DNA of 64,000 nt from NCBI GenBank assembly GCA_029532415.1, contig JAQOTA010000060.1, forward strand, positions 558,001-622,000, read 5' to 3'. The notes beneath the pieces are model-generated. The model saw nothing but the letters and a program-made list of their open reading frames with translations, searched no databases and was not told where the DNA came from. Positions within the stretch are counted from its first letter, which is position 1. Each line of letters begins with the position of its first letter. Positions 44,988 through 56,629 of this stretch are shown piece after piece. Position numbers and translations under genes: made by a program. The DNA comes from Marasmius tenuissimus. Its lineage: Eukaryota; Basidiomycota; Agaricomycetes; Agaricales; Marasmiaceae.

Positions 44988-46029
44988 TCAATAAATGTCT
45001 TCATACTCGTCCTCAACTCCAAGGTACTTCCGAACATCTTCAGCTGGTGCACCATTCTGTCGTGTGAAATGAGACAGCAAAATTCCGAAGTTATCTGGGT
45101 TTGAACTGGTCAGGACACACGCGGGTGGCGTCGGAAAAAGAGATGTACCAGTCCATCGCAGAGCGGCTTCTTTGGCCAATGTAATCGCCCTTCTCGTCTC
45201 TTCAAGCTTCACTGGATCGCAAGCACCATACGCGCTGAGTTCCTCGTCCAGCTTGCAGATCTCTCGCTTCATTTCGCTCAACGTTGCTAGCGCTGCTTTA
45301 CGCTCTTCCTGCGGACGACATTAGTACCGAAGGATGGAAATGGGACGGCTATAGTGTACCGTATCTTCTCTCGAGGCTTTTTCCTTCTCAATGGCATCCG
45401 TAATTTCCTTGATCTGACTTTCGTGGGTTGCTTTAAGTTCCTTGGCCGCGCTCAGCCTATTTTGTATCTGCGTAGGGTCAGTTTAGGTCGTACAATGGAG
45501 CTCAAACGCGACTCTCACCAAGGCACCCTGCTGAGAGGGAAAGCTCCAAAAAACTACGCTGGCAGAGTCATATCGATCCCACCGAACGAAGGCGCTGAAC
45601 ATACAATTGGAAGAGCCTATCTTGTCCGCTTGTACTAGACCATCATCGACCAAAGACTGAAGGATTTCTTTCACGGATTGAGATACTAGGGGCGCTGATT
45701 AGTCGAAGGGAACGCAAGAATACCGGTCTCGAACGTACCAATTCCTTTCATCTTCGGAGCCAGTTTTTCGAGTTCTTTCAACTACCGGCACATTCATGAA
45801 GTGAACTGTGTACGGCCGCGAAAAGTCCAACGACAAACCTGATAAAAATCTTTCTAAATGTTCTTGAGTCGGAGCTCGAGAAATGGAAATTAAAGGTGAG
45901 GGATGTTTACCGTTTCATGGAAAAGTTCAAGCAGTTTAGTCCGCTTCTCTTCCACCGAGAGACCTTTGGCCTACCCCAGTCGCTTTAGCGAATCGACAAC
46001 ATGCAGATTGGGACGCATATACTTACCAT
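44988..46029 (-). CDS. MND1: Meiotic nuclear division protein MND1
   Basis: Nine exons: 44988-45094, 45149-45308, 45360-45467, 45519-45553, 45605-45685, 45739-45781, 45839-45853, 45911-45970, 46027-46029 (612 nt, 203 residues). Start KGLSVEEKRTKLLELFHET, then KDFYQLKELEKLAPK and VSQSVKEILQSLVDDGLVQ, form the winged-helix DNA-binding head of MND1. FFWSFPSQQG, a coiled coil (about 90-150) and the C-terminal WTDNFGILLSHFTRQ follow, the last being the family's capping region. MND1 pairs with HOP2 and stimulates Dmc1/Rad51 strand invasion in meiosis. The first exon holds only the ATG, followed directly by a GTAAGT donor, and the third coding exon is 15 nt (KDFYQ). Total length fits the family (about 200-220). 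Confidence 0.92.
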
Positions 46030-46624
46030 CTGTCAAATTGCAACCACCTAGACCGGTACTGGTGATAAACGAGAGAAGAGAGAGAGGAGAGAGGACATCA
46101 TCGGTTCCGAACTTACGTCTGACACCGGACGCGACGCGACGTGCCTTCGATTTCCTAGACTTAGTACGACTTCCCTGTGTGTCGATTATTGCAAACTTGC
46201 CTCCCTCAATATGCAAACTAACCAGAAGATTGAATTGCAGATGCATAGCCGGCTATAAGCCAAGCCATTTACATGGGGTAGATGAGCCAAACAAGAAAGG
46301 TAACGAAACGAAGGGTAACTGAAAATAGCAATGTTCGATTAGCATGAAAATAAGAGTTTTGTTGTAGCATGTGGGTCAACGGGGGTCACTTACCAGGTAA
46401 CCAAGAAATGAGGGGAAAGGAGAGGGGTGGTAAACACGGAGACAATATCCAGAAGCGAGTGAGATGATTTAAAAACAAAGAATGGAGCTGCCGATAGGAC
46501 AAGAAGAATAAAAAAAGAGGTATATGTACAGATTGCGATGATATACTAAAGATGAACGATCGAATGTGCTGAAAAGCGAGAGAGATACAACCGTGACCCA
46601 TACACGTAGTGATGCTGCGCACGC
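46030..46624. other. Intergenic region upstream of MND1
   Basis: About 600 bp: promoter of MND1 and 3' flank of the next minus-strand gene. No gene seen. Confidence 0.45.
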
Positions 46625-49600
46625 CTACTTAAACATTTCCAGCCGCTGATCCTGGGAGGGATAACGGTACGCAACAAATTCGGGATCCTGGTAAACGAGA
46701 TCTTCCAAACCCTTTCTCGAAGTCACAGACATACGGAGGCCAGGAGCGGGTCCACCGGTGTTGCTGCTGCTGAGAACACTATGTCTGGACGAGGCTGCGT
46801 AACCGTTCACAACATCGTCATGACCATCACCATAGATAGCCGGTGATTGTGCAACATGATGATTCAGGTCTCTATCCGGGGCCGGGCTCTTGCGCCCAAG
46901 TAAGGACGACAAACCGAATCGCGACTTGCGTTTCGTGGGAGCAGGTGCGGAATTGCGCCCGGGTGTCAACATATCCTTCAACCCAAGAGATCGTCTGGAG
47001 CTACCAAACTCATCATAGTGGGCTGTCAGAGGACGTGGGGTAGCGCCAGTAGTCGTGTTGCTGAAAAAGGTCGGACGGGAGGTCATGCCACCAAAAGACT
47101 GCCGCCTCGCACCAGTAGTACGGAACGGTGCGTTTGGAGGTAAGAAAGTGTCAGTTGGCGATGCACCAGGTGGCAATTGCGAGTCGTAAGTGTACACAGT
47201 TCGCGGTCGAGCGTCAGCAACGTTTCCGTTGGTTCTGAGAGCAGCGTCTGGAGGGAGAGGGGGTAACGATTTTTCACGTAAGCTCGTCGAGACGCTTATC
47301 GGCGTGGTTCGCCCATTGTTAGGTAACGGTGGTACAGGTGCACTGGGTGGCATAGGGGAGACCCTTCCCCGTAAATCAGGTTCCGAAAGCGTAGGGTGAA
47401 CACCTTTGGGGCTTAAACGGCCGCCGTCCAACTGCCGCACCTCCAGACTATCGACGTGACCATTGATCTGCTTGCTTTCAGGAGTCAAGGTATCTTGGTC
47501 GGCCCCGGACTGTCGTGAGGACGTGGGTGATGGAATACTGGAAGAGGGGGCGGTAGGCGGCGATACGCTGGTTGTCAGTCCGAATTTTGGAGAAACGGTG
47601 GAAGGAAGCGAGGGAGTTGAAGTAGAAGCATGTCTTTCCCCTGGCATGCGGTCGACCAGATACGATAGAGGAGGGGGAGGCGCCAACGGGAGATCGTCTT
47701 CCGGTCGCTCAGTTGATTCCGAGGCCTCAGGGTGTCTGGACTTGTCTTTGGTCCCTCGTTTCACCATCTGCCATATTTTCGCTAACCCCTTCTTCTTTTT
47801 CTTATCCTGTGAAGGTGACGAGTGCCGTGACGTCGATTGTTCCAGCTCGGGCTTTGGCCAATATTCACTCATGCGATTCATAGACAGAGGAGAGGTCACG
47901 GCATGTTGACGCTCGGCATCTCGTTGGAGAGCAACGCTAGATATGACGATATAATGAGTATTAAAGGCGCGCTGGATGCGAAACATAAACTTACTGCATG
48001 TCAACCATACTACCAGACATGCCCGACGGCGCTAGGCTGTCCTGACTGAGCCATCCACTGTTTCGCAGATTGCCAAAGAACCTGGAGCGCCTGGGTGAGG
48101 GCGAGCCTAAACTGTGCATATCCGAGAAGGATGCTTGTGAATACGCGCGGGGGATATCGGGTCTATCAGCGAACACGCTCATAGGCCGCGCCACTGAGCT
48201 GGCCTGCGAAAGCCTAGAGTAAGGTGATAGTCCAATTCCGTTGTCCGTTTGAGAGGTTTGGAGAACCAGGCTCTGAGTCGAAACAAGAGAAGTTGCGTCA
48301 ATGGCAGAACTCCGCGACGACTTCCTAGCTCTTCTATCTTCTCTCCGTTGTCTGTTCCTGGCCTCGCGTTCCTCCTTGCGCACATCGACGTGTTCAACAA
48401 TCATGCCATTCTCCAAAAGTGTAATATCCCGGGAATGCGTACGCTCGTGGGGCGTGAATGCAGGAGATTTAGGAGAGGAAGGGGGTCGTATGCGGATTCC
48501 ACCCGTATCGTCAGGTGCTGCACTACTCCCTGTATCGTATGCTGAACGTCTCAATTGCGAATATGCGTCGCGCATGCGACTGTCCAGGTGTTGTGCCTCC
48601 CGCATGGCCTTCGTATGCGCAGCAGCCTCAGCCTCCAACAACGCTCTCTGAGACCTCACAAAAGTGTTCAGAGTCTGCTGGCGGGCCGTTGGTTCCCGAG
48701 GATTCTGTGTGAAACGAAATCCATAAGGAAGACACAAGGAAGATTAAGTTCTGCATGTGGATGATTAGAAAGTATAAGGAACACGCACGACGCTAAGCCA
48801 CAGCTTGAGATTTTGTTCAGTCAACCTCCCACCAACGGATCGCGGTCTGGGTGGCGTTTCGGTGTTAACAATCCCAGTGGCTGCCTCTTCTGCTTCTCTC
48901 CGTTTCAGGTCCTCGTAATGAACATCACTATCCCGTTCCCAGACTCCTGGTGAGGTCACATCCACATCGGCCATATCCTGATCACGCATAGCACATTCTA
49001 TGCAAACTTCTTCGCCTTGGTTCTTGGGCGGGTAGACGGGGTTCACTGGCGTCGGGGAAACATTCTGAATAAACGTAGGCTGTTGTGCATATGCTCTCTG
49101 CCTCGACGACACCGGAGGACTGTAGGTAGGAGAAGCTGATAGAGGCATGAATGGCTGAGATGCAGAACCATTCGGGGTACTCGTGCTAGCACCAATCCCT
49201 GCTGACGGTAAGTTTGGATGTCGTGGTGCTGAAGGAAGGGTGAGGTCTGCGGGACGTTTCGACTGGAAGGTGCTGTTGCGAGGTACATCTTCGGGAGATA
49301 CACCAGGCGGTTGAGACGGTGATGCTGGTCGGTCGGGATTTTCGAGACTATATCGTTCCACGACTCTTCGACTGCCTTGAGGCAATGAGTAAGAAACTCC
49401 ATTTCTCGGTTGCTCTTTTGACTGAGCTGGTGACTGGCTGAAAGACTGAGATGATGGTCCAGCTTGAGTAGCTGGTGACGGGGCTGGCTGAGGTGATTTT
49501 TGTTCTGACGGTGACCAGTCCTGCGACGATGAACTCGTTGCTGTCGTGCTCGGATCTCCATTAGCTGGCCTCTGCCTGAAGTATTCATCGTCCTCCTTGG

Positions 49601-49805
49601 CCTCTTTCTCCCAAGCACCCATGTTCTGGGTACCTAGTAACACAGCATTCGACCTCATTGTCGTACCTTTTGAAGTTGACTGTGAAGGTACGGAAGGATA
49701 ACGACCGTCTTTGAATTCGTAGTCCGTCATGAGAGTTCTTGAGTATGCGTTGGAATGCACACCAGGTCCTGAGTCTGCACCTGAAGGATAGAGAGCAGCG
49801 GCCAT
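46625..49805 (-). CDS. Large disordered protein with conserved CIECAMRDQDMADVDV motif
   Basis: Exons 46625-47936, 47995-48704, 48789-49805 (3039 nt, 1012 residues). I do not recognise a named family. Most of the protein is S/P/T/Q-rich low complexity. Three ordered islands stand out: EEVCIECAMRDQDMADVDVTSPGVWERDSDV with TEQNLKLWLSV (about 265-340); a basic/acidic helical segment (RSQRALLEAEAAAHTKAMREAQHLDSRMRD, then VRKEEREARNRQRREDRRARK); and LAKIWQMVKRGTKDK. The two close cysteines (CIEC) could bind metal only with partners. The C-terminus carries several SR/SP sites (GLKDMLTPGR, SRFGLSSLLGRKS) like targets of proline-directed kinases. The layout suggests a cytoskeletal, polarity or signalling scaffold; that is inference only. 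Start is MAAALYPSG; the frame stays open upstream. Confidence 0.75.
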
Positions 49806-50267
49806 GGAATGCGGGGTGAGGAGACCGTGAGTGTGAAAAAAGGGTGGAAAATTTGATGATCTGGATGTCGTGGACGGGTTGGAAAGGAGCTCGCTCGTCG
49901 TTGTCGGAAAGGTTAAAAGTGAGGGGCCCGACGAGCTGAGGGCCTTGGCAATTGGGATGGCCAGGGAGAGGACAGAAGAAGAGGTTCGTGATACAACCAG
50001 TGCACGGCTGGTGATATCGGGCCTTACTCCCACGGTGAAATTCCTCACTCAATTAAAGCACCTTTAATTTCGTAAAGGTCCATGGATTCTCGAGTCTCAG
50101 GCCTCAGTGCTTCACGAGAGCATTGAAACGAGTACTAATTACATGTAGACCTCCTCAGTAAATAATCTACTGCCACCTCCATCACTTCGATTTGAAGTTG
50201 CATTACTTACGGTACCTGTCAACGGGTTTAAGCTGGTCTGACACTGAAGATAATCCCAAGAACAGAC
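49806..50267. other. Intergenic region between the disordered protein and NDUFS7 genes
   Basis: About 460 bp; the frame of the upstream protein stays open to about 50048, so part could be coding in a longer isoform, but no conserved content was seen. Confidence 0.4.
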
Positions 50268-51313
50268 TTACCAAAGCACACCCTTCCTGTACCGCCTCAT
50301 CTTGCGTTGAAGTTGAAGCATTCCGTAGAGCAGTGCTTCAGCCGTGGGCGGGCAGCCGGGAACATAGATATCAACAGGCACGATGCCTTGACAGATTGGA
50401 TTACGGAGATGGTCAGATTTTCCCCACACATGACAGCGTATATGGTCAAAGTACTCACGATCACATCCTCGAACAACCGAGTAGGAGTAATGATAGTAAC
50501 CACCTCCATTCGCGCATGAACCCATCGAGACCACCCATCCTACAGGGGTATCAGCGACTGTTCAAGTGATACCAAAAGTTCCAGGGCGACACGTACGGGG
50601 TTCGGGCATCTGGTCATACACCCTTCTCAGCGCAGGTGCCATCTTGTTCGTGAGGGTGCCAGCGACAATCATGATTTCCGACTGACGAGGACTCGCACGG
50701 AAAATGATACCCAATCGGTCCTGGTCGTAACGTGCAGCAGCCATGTGCATCATTTCTACTGCACAACACGCGAGACCTTTCAAAAAAAGAGCCAACATAA
50801 GAAACACGGAAGCGAGCAAAACTATGCACGAAAACTCACCGAATGTGACAGGCCACATAGAACTCTGTCTTGCCCAGTTAGCCACCTTATCCAGCGTCGA
50901 CAGGACATATTCTGAGGAGGGCGAACGCAAATTGCGTTAGACCAATCTATCGAACCCGAGCAGCTCTTCCCGGGACGCACCAGCTTTGTTCTGAGGCTGC
51001 TGTAAGCTCCATTGGTTGGAATCCCTAGCTGCAATTGTAGTGATGGGCTCCGAAGATGAAGTTGACGGTGCAGAAGTAGTAGAAGTTGCCGCAGTAGGTG
51101 TAGATGTGTGCAGAGAGCGAAAGGCTAGGAAAGGAGAACAGATGAATTCTGGTCATCCAACTTCAGAGTTTTGCCAACGCACCAGGAAGGCCCAATTGGG
51201 GCCGGAAGGCTGCCCGACGACTTGCGTTGGTTACTATAGGGCATAAAATCGTTAAAAATATCCGTCTTGAACTGCGAAATGGACTTGCCAGCTGTTTTGT
51301 ATATTGCAGCCAT
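50268..51313 (-). CDS. NDUFS7: Complex I core subunit NDUFS7 (PSST, NuoB-like)
   Basis: Exons 50268-50386, 50459-50539, 50597-50776, 50840-50911, 50981-51124, 51235-51313 (675 nt, 224 residues). The subunit holds iron-sulfur cluster N2, the last electron carrier before ubiquinone in mitochondrial complex I. Conserved blocks: [129 protein letters not shown]2 ligands are C102, C103, C167 and C197. The N-terminus is a mitochondrial presequence ([16 protein letters not shown]). The first junction (51125-51234, 110 bp) is the only one giving the required phase, but it is weaker than the others. The last intron (72 bp) is in frame without a stop. Confidence 0.93.
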
Positions 51314-51848
51314 GGTGGTGGAGGAAAGCGGAGGACTCAGGATATCTCAATTCATCCGCTCTGATTGGCTGGAAGGTTCACGTGCGTTTTGGGCCATGTC
51401 ACGTGGAGATCGCGTCGACTATGACGCGACCCAGAATTCCCTGAAAATCATCTCTCCGTAGGAAAAACAGCTCAAAATCCTTCTTAAGTACAATATGAAC
51501 ATGAATTACAATATCCAGTACAAATCCAAATGTATCAATGCGAACAGCGAATGCCAACAAAATGTGCGAGGACGATGCGACGTGGTATGAAAAGGTATGC
51601 GACAAGTCCAAGATGATGGTGCAATAATGTACAAAAAAATGTGCGACAAAAGGAAGAATGAAAATCGTATGACACGAGACAGGAGAATATCCTCGGGTCA
51701 ATTGAACGGAGGAGAAAGGAGACGCAAAGCTACGATAGGGGATATTATGGACAAATGCATGCGAGTTCGAAAGAATGCGGTATGTGGTATCTCGGAATTA
51801 CGTGGTGGTATACGATGTAAGGGGCGAGAGAGAGGCAGACGTCGTCCT
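51314..51848. other. Intergenic region between NDUFS7 and the protein kinase
   Basis: About 535 bp: promoter of NDUFS7 and 3' flank of the kinase gene. No gene seen. Confidence 0.45.
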
Positions 51849-53624
51849 TCAAGGTAGACTGCATAACCATGGATGAGCCTTGATTTCTGCAATGGTCGCC
51901 CTCGTCTTCGGGTTCGGATCCAGGCAATGCCTCATCAGACTCATGGCAGACCTGGAGACGTACTTCCGCCAATCAGTCAGAATGATGCGACCAGCAACGG
52001 CGTCCTTGACAGTGGGGAACGGTGAAGATCCCGTAAGAAGGAACGATAGGAGCACTCCGAGCGTCCAGACTTCTGCAGGGGCTGCTTGATAAGGTTTCTT
52101 GAGCAAAATCTCCGAGGAAGCATAGGCGGTCGTGCCATAAAATAAGGTGTAGAAGGGGCGAGGCTCGGCGGGGTCAACAAATGTCGCACTACCGAAGTCA
52201 ATGAGTTTGACCTGAAGAATTTGGGGAGAAAGTGAGAATGCGATCAAGTCATTGAAGGAGGAAATCACGCACCCTAAGGTCGCTGTCTATGACAATGTTC
52301 TCGTCCTTAATGTCACGATGGGCTACACCTTGGGTGTCCAGGTAGTGGACCGCATCGACGATCTGCGAGAAGACGTAGCGTGCTTGATCTTCTGTTAGGC
52401 GCTTGTCTTCCGATTGCTCGATGCATTCGAAGAGATCGTGAGAGGGCCTCCGACTCGGTTTAGGGCGAGGAGCAGAAAGCTTTGAACCCTTTCCTTCATG
52501 GTGTTCCTCCGGAAGAGATAGCAGGGAAGTATCAGGAGTCGAGGGACAAGAGCTAAACACTGAGTCCACCGAAGCTGACGGTGTTAATGGGGGTAGAACC
52601 GTGGGGATCGAGGGAGAGGAGTCCGTTGGGAGGGGCTGGAGCTGCTCCCCACGAGTTCGCGGGCAGTGCCAAGGTGATCCGTGAAGCTCCTGAACCTATT
52701 CCCGACGTTGAGAAATTAAGCGGATAAATTTCGCTAGCGACGGACATACCAGATAGAAGTATAGCGAATCCTCGAATAAGTCCACACATTTCACGATACT
52801 CTCGTGATTGATGACGCTGAGGAGCATAACCTCCGTGGGTAGCCTGCCATATAGTTCGTGTTCCATCCACGCATGCTCCGGTACTTTCTCCTTAATGATA
52901 AACTTGACTGCGACCTCATGCTGCTTTCGCCGATGTTTAGCTGTCATCACAAAGCCATAGCCACCCGAACCAAGCTCGTCCTCGAGCTGATACATCCGAA
53001 CAAAGTGCGGATTGAGCTGATGACCATGAGGAAAATGGGGAGAATGCAAATGCGAGTCAAGGTTGAAGGCCGAGGGACTAGAGCGGGAAGAAAAGGAGCC
53101 GGAATAAGGAGGGTATGTATTTTGAGATTTGTGGGCCGATTTCGCAGGCGAGTGAGAATGAGAAGGTGAGGAGGTCGCTGAGTGTGAATGGTGGATTTCT
53201 GGCCGTGAGTAGATTTCTGGTGTTGAATCAAAGGCCATTATTGAGCACGGCGCACCGCTATGAATAGGAGAGTCGCAATTCGCTGGCGACAAAGGGGGTG
53301 AAGAGCTGGGGGACGATGATGTTGACGATGATGATGATATAGAGTCCAAAAGCAAGGATGGGAGCTAGAGATGTCCTCCTTGGGTGAAGAGATACCTGAA
53401 TGGCCTTTGACAACACTGTGAGATCGACATTTTGTCAAAGACTCATCGCAGTCGGAAGGGAAACGGATAAGGAGGTGAGGCTGCTCGTGAAAAGATGGTG
53501 TCCTGAGAGAATCGCTTTCTGCTGGAGAGTGATAGCCTGTTTCTGAGGGCGAGATTGGGGAGTACGCGAGTTCTGGGATGGTAATGGGGTGCAGGTGAGG
53601 AGGCGACACTGGAGAGGAGGGCAT
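51849..53624 (-). CDS. Ser/Thr protein kinase with PAS-kinase-like catalytic domain
   Basis: Exons 51849-52211, 52273-52695, 52750-53364, 53415-53624 (1611 nt, 536 residues). Residues 1-190 are S/P/H-rich and disordered. The kinase domain begins at YQLEDELGSGGYGFVMTA (G-loop 201-208), with VAVKFI (Lys224), HEYG-type helix C residue in WMEHELYGR, catalytic HRDIKDEN (401-408), IDFGSATF (DFG 421-423), FYGTTAYASSEILLKKPYQ and WTLGVLLSFLLTGSSPF. The activation segment and the TLFYGTTAYASPE-like block resemble PAS kinase and related CAMK-group enzymes. No PAS domain is visible, and an S/P-rich insert of about 75 residues follows the hinge. Exon 1 joins exon 2 through a 50-bp intron with a weak GTTGTC donor, chosen for phase. 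A TATA box lies 52 bp upstream. Confidence 0.83.
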
Positions 53625-53675
53625 GATGATGGTCGCGGAGAAAGGGAATTATGAGTAGAAAGGGATCCCGACAAG

Positions 53676-53683
53676 ATATATAT
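53676..53683 (-). promoter_or_regulatory. TATA box of the PAS-kinase-like gene
   Basis: ATATATAT on the minus strand, just over 50 bp upstream of the ATG at 53624. Confidence 0.5.
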
Positions 53684-55247
53684 GGGCGAGGACAGCACTT
53701 GCCCAATCTCAGCGCAGCTCGCGAGCCAGAATGTGGTCAACTTGACAGACGCGTGCAGCTCAGACGCGACTGCCGAACTTTATAAAGCTCTATTTTCCCA
53801 CGATCGTGTACCGGCTGTGGGCCTCATCGGCGTCCAATACTCGATTAAGGAGACTTCGGATAAGTGCCTAGCACCGCTCCTCCGCAAGCAACTATCTCTG
53901 CCTTGAAATCGTCATTGAGGAAAGCAAGGATCCTCCACTTTGCTCCTTACAGGCGTCTCTCGGAAGAATCTCTGCCATTTGCTTCCTACGACTTGATCTC
54001 GGGTCAGATTTGCCACCTCACACTTTTCGGGACGAATATCCATGTCGCAATCAACATATCTCGGGAGGCGAGGGAAATCTTCCCTATGCGGGGAATCCCC
54101 ACGCGCCTGTTAAGACCTGTTACCAGTGCATACCCCACAAAAGCATCGTCAGGGTCCAGGGACATCATTCTTTTGTCTATTCTGACTACCATATAATGGT
54201 CGGTATAAGTCTGTATACCAGTTCGAGTCCAAGCAATCACTAATAACTCTTTCATGCGCACAGTCTGACATTGACAAATGAACTTTGAACGCGTACGGAT
54301 CCAAAGCCGAACAGTAATGTGCGAGCAACTTCAGACTCCATTCGAATAGTGCCATCAATGCCAGCCGCCATGTTGTGGTTCTGCAAGTGACGAACGATCG
54401 GCAAGTCTGACGGTCGCTACAGCCCATATTCTGTCCGCAGGAGAGGCTCTTGTACTACACAGTACATGTCATTTTCACCGAGCATTCTCCAGATAGGCAC
54501 GTCCTGAGCGGCGAGCAGAGTAAACGAGAGCAAGAAACCACGCGAGTCGCAAAAGTCTAAAACGCACACTGAGTCAGGGCAACGGCACGAATGGAGATGG
54601 ATGTCCTATATTGGCAACGAGTGTGTACCTGCTACAGCTTCAGGAGCCTGTGAACACTGCTTGTATCCTTACCATTGCCTTCGGAACTGGTGTGGGGTGT
54701 TGTGAGGTAATGTTTTGCGCAGAATAAGGCATGGAACGCCCGAATGGCGAAAATGCAGGACTCAAACCGGCGAACCATACGTCTAGATCAACTTGCGGAC
54801 TGTATTGACCACTCCCTGGGCGCGAAACTGTTAGGACGTCCATGAGTATCTTGTGTCTGCAGGGTGCCCTAAGCAGCAATTCACAAGCCCAGCTCGACTG
54901 ACCCCCTTCGCGGAATGGGGGATGCAACTGTATGGTATTATTAGCCCTTAGGCCAGAGTGATGATACAGGGGAACGAGCAGAGCACCCGATAGGCTGTCT
55001 GAAGATGTGGTTCAAATCAGGAGTGCGCAGCAATTTGGCCAGCGGGTCAAAAGACTTTGATACCTCTAGGTATCGTGAGTCTACTGGAGCCTGAACGTAA
55101 GCGCGACAGACTTTTCGGACGCATCGTCTGCTTTAAAGGCGTCAAACTGGGCATCGAGCACGGAAAGGAGGAGCAGATCGAGCATCGAGATGGGCGCCAG
55201 ATGATGACCAGGGTTAATGGGTGATTGCCGTGAATTTTCTCTCAAAA

Positions 55248-55281
55248 TCCTACAATTGTCAATGTATGGGTCGCCTCAAGT
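55248..55281 (+). repeat. Short direct repeat, copy A
   Basis: TCCTACAATTGTCAATGTATG followed by TCGCCTCAAG. The related copy at 55934-55981 has the same two blocks separated by about 14 extra bases. Confidence 0.55.
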
Positions 55282-55933
55282 CGTATCAGAGTTGCCAGTC
55301 TGAGTGAATTGAACGGTGAGAACTCGGGGAACCAGAAGGACTGAGGTCAGAGACAGGCTTGCGATGCACGATTCCCAGAAAGCAAGCTTCAGCGAGCGAT
55401 GGCGATGATGATAGGCAGGAAGCAAGGATATTACATCGACACACTGGGTGGCCGCCCAACCGGCAAGAAAAATCGCTCAACCACATGATTTTGAATCTAT
55501 TTTGATGGTTTATTTTGAGCCTTTTCGGTTCAAGTTCTTACTTACTTGGACAAACATGTCTATGCCCCAATCCGCAGCTTCGGGAGTATAACGTTTCGGG
55601 ATCTCAGAGCTAGCATAGACTCCACACGGAGGTGCCGGTACCGGTGACTCTGAGGCGGAACTCCGACTAGTACCTACCTATGTATAACCATTTTAGATGA
55701 ACAGCTTGTATCTTGCTTGTATTTTGTGTCTTGAGGCCTCGTACGCCTCGTCAATCTCCACTCACGAGCCTCTGGCCTCAGCTACTTACTAGTACGATGA
55801 CCGCGGCAATACCAGAAGAAGCTGAGTACATATCTCATTTGGCGACTAGTGAGAACTTGAACTCTGAACACGTAACGAAGAATGTTCCTTAGATTAGTAC
55901 GAATAGTTTGACAGTTGTGTCAAAGCCATGATA

Positions 55934-55981
55934 TATCCTACAGTTGTCAATGTATGTAGCAGGCTCGTGGCTCGCCTCAAA
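55934..55981 (+). repeat. Short direct repeat, copy B
   Basis: TCCTACAGTTGTCAATGTATG, about 14 extra bases, then CTCGCCTCAAAG. The extra bases contain a GGCTCG duplication. Confidence 0.55.
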
Positions 55982-56629
55982 GGTGCTGAACATTGAATAC
56001 TGAATGGTTAGTCACGGCAAGTTGCAACGTTTCCCTCACATTCCATGTCCGGTCTTCCACCGTCGTCAGGATCTTTCCATACCTTTTCTCAGTTGACAAA
56101 CCAAGAGAGAATAGATATCAAGCGAGCGAAAGGCCAGGTCACTACCTCTCTATATGCAGGCTCTACGCCCGGCTGGAAGCTGATCAGTTCTACTGTAGAT
56201 ATCTTGTGCAGAATGTCGGAGGTATGATGAGTCAAAGCCTGGCAGTCTGGATCATCCTCAGCAATTTGTACTGACCGGAACTACTTATCCCGAAACCAGG
56301 CTCAAGCTGAGATGCGATAAAAAGATCCCATGTAGCTCGTGCGGTACGTCATCAACTGTCCAAACTTCAATCCTCAACTGGCCGAAAGGGTTGACCATTC
56401 TGCGGCCCTGCGTAGTGAGAAGGGGATGTAGATCCATATGTCCAATAGGTTCGAAGTTATCCTCATTTTTCTTCAAATACGGTCACTGAATGACCGTTTC
56501 CTCAGGAAACCCCACCGATGCTTCACAGAAACCGTGCGCCACCAGCTTTGACGACTAGTTCTTCGATACTCACAACGAAATAGGCTGTTCGTGTCAGATA
56601 CCGCTACATTGCATCTAAAGGTTGAAGAA

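Larger units (their letters stand above)
53625..56629. other. Gene-poor 3 kb stretch
   Basis: No supported gene on either strand. It contains the TATA box of the kinase gene, a pair of short diverged direct repeats (55248-55281 and 55934-55981), and near the right end an inverted repeat CGGTCA-(5 nt)-TGACCG at about 56472-56488. Open frames such as 56045-56227 plus have no recognisable domain. Frames at the right end on the plus strand could hold decayed 5' exons of the transcription factor gene that follows. Confidence 0.5.
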
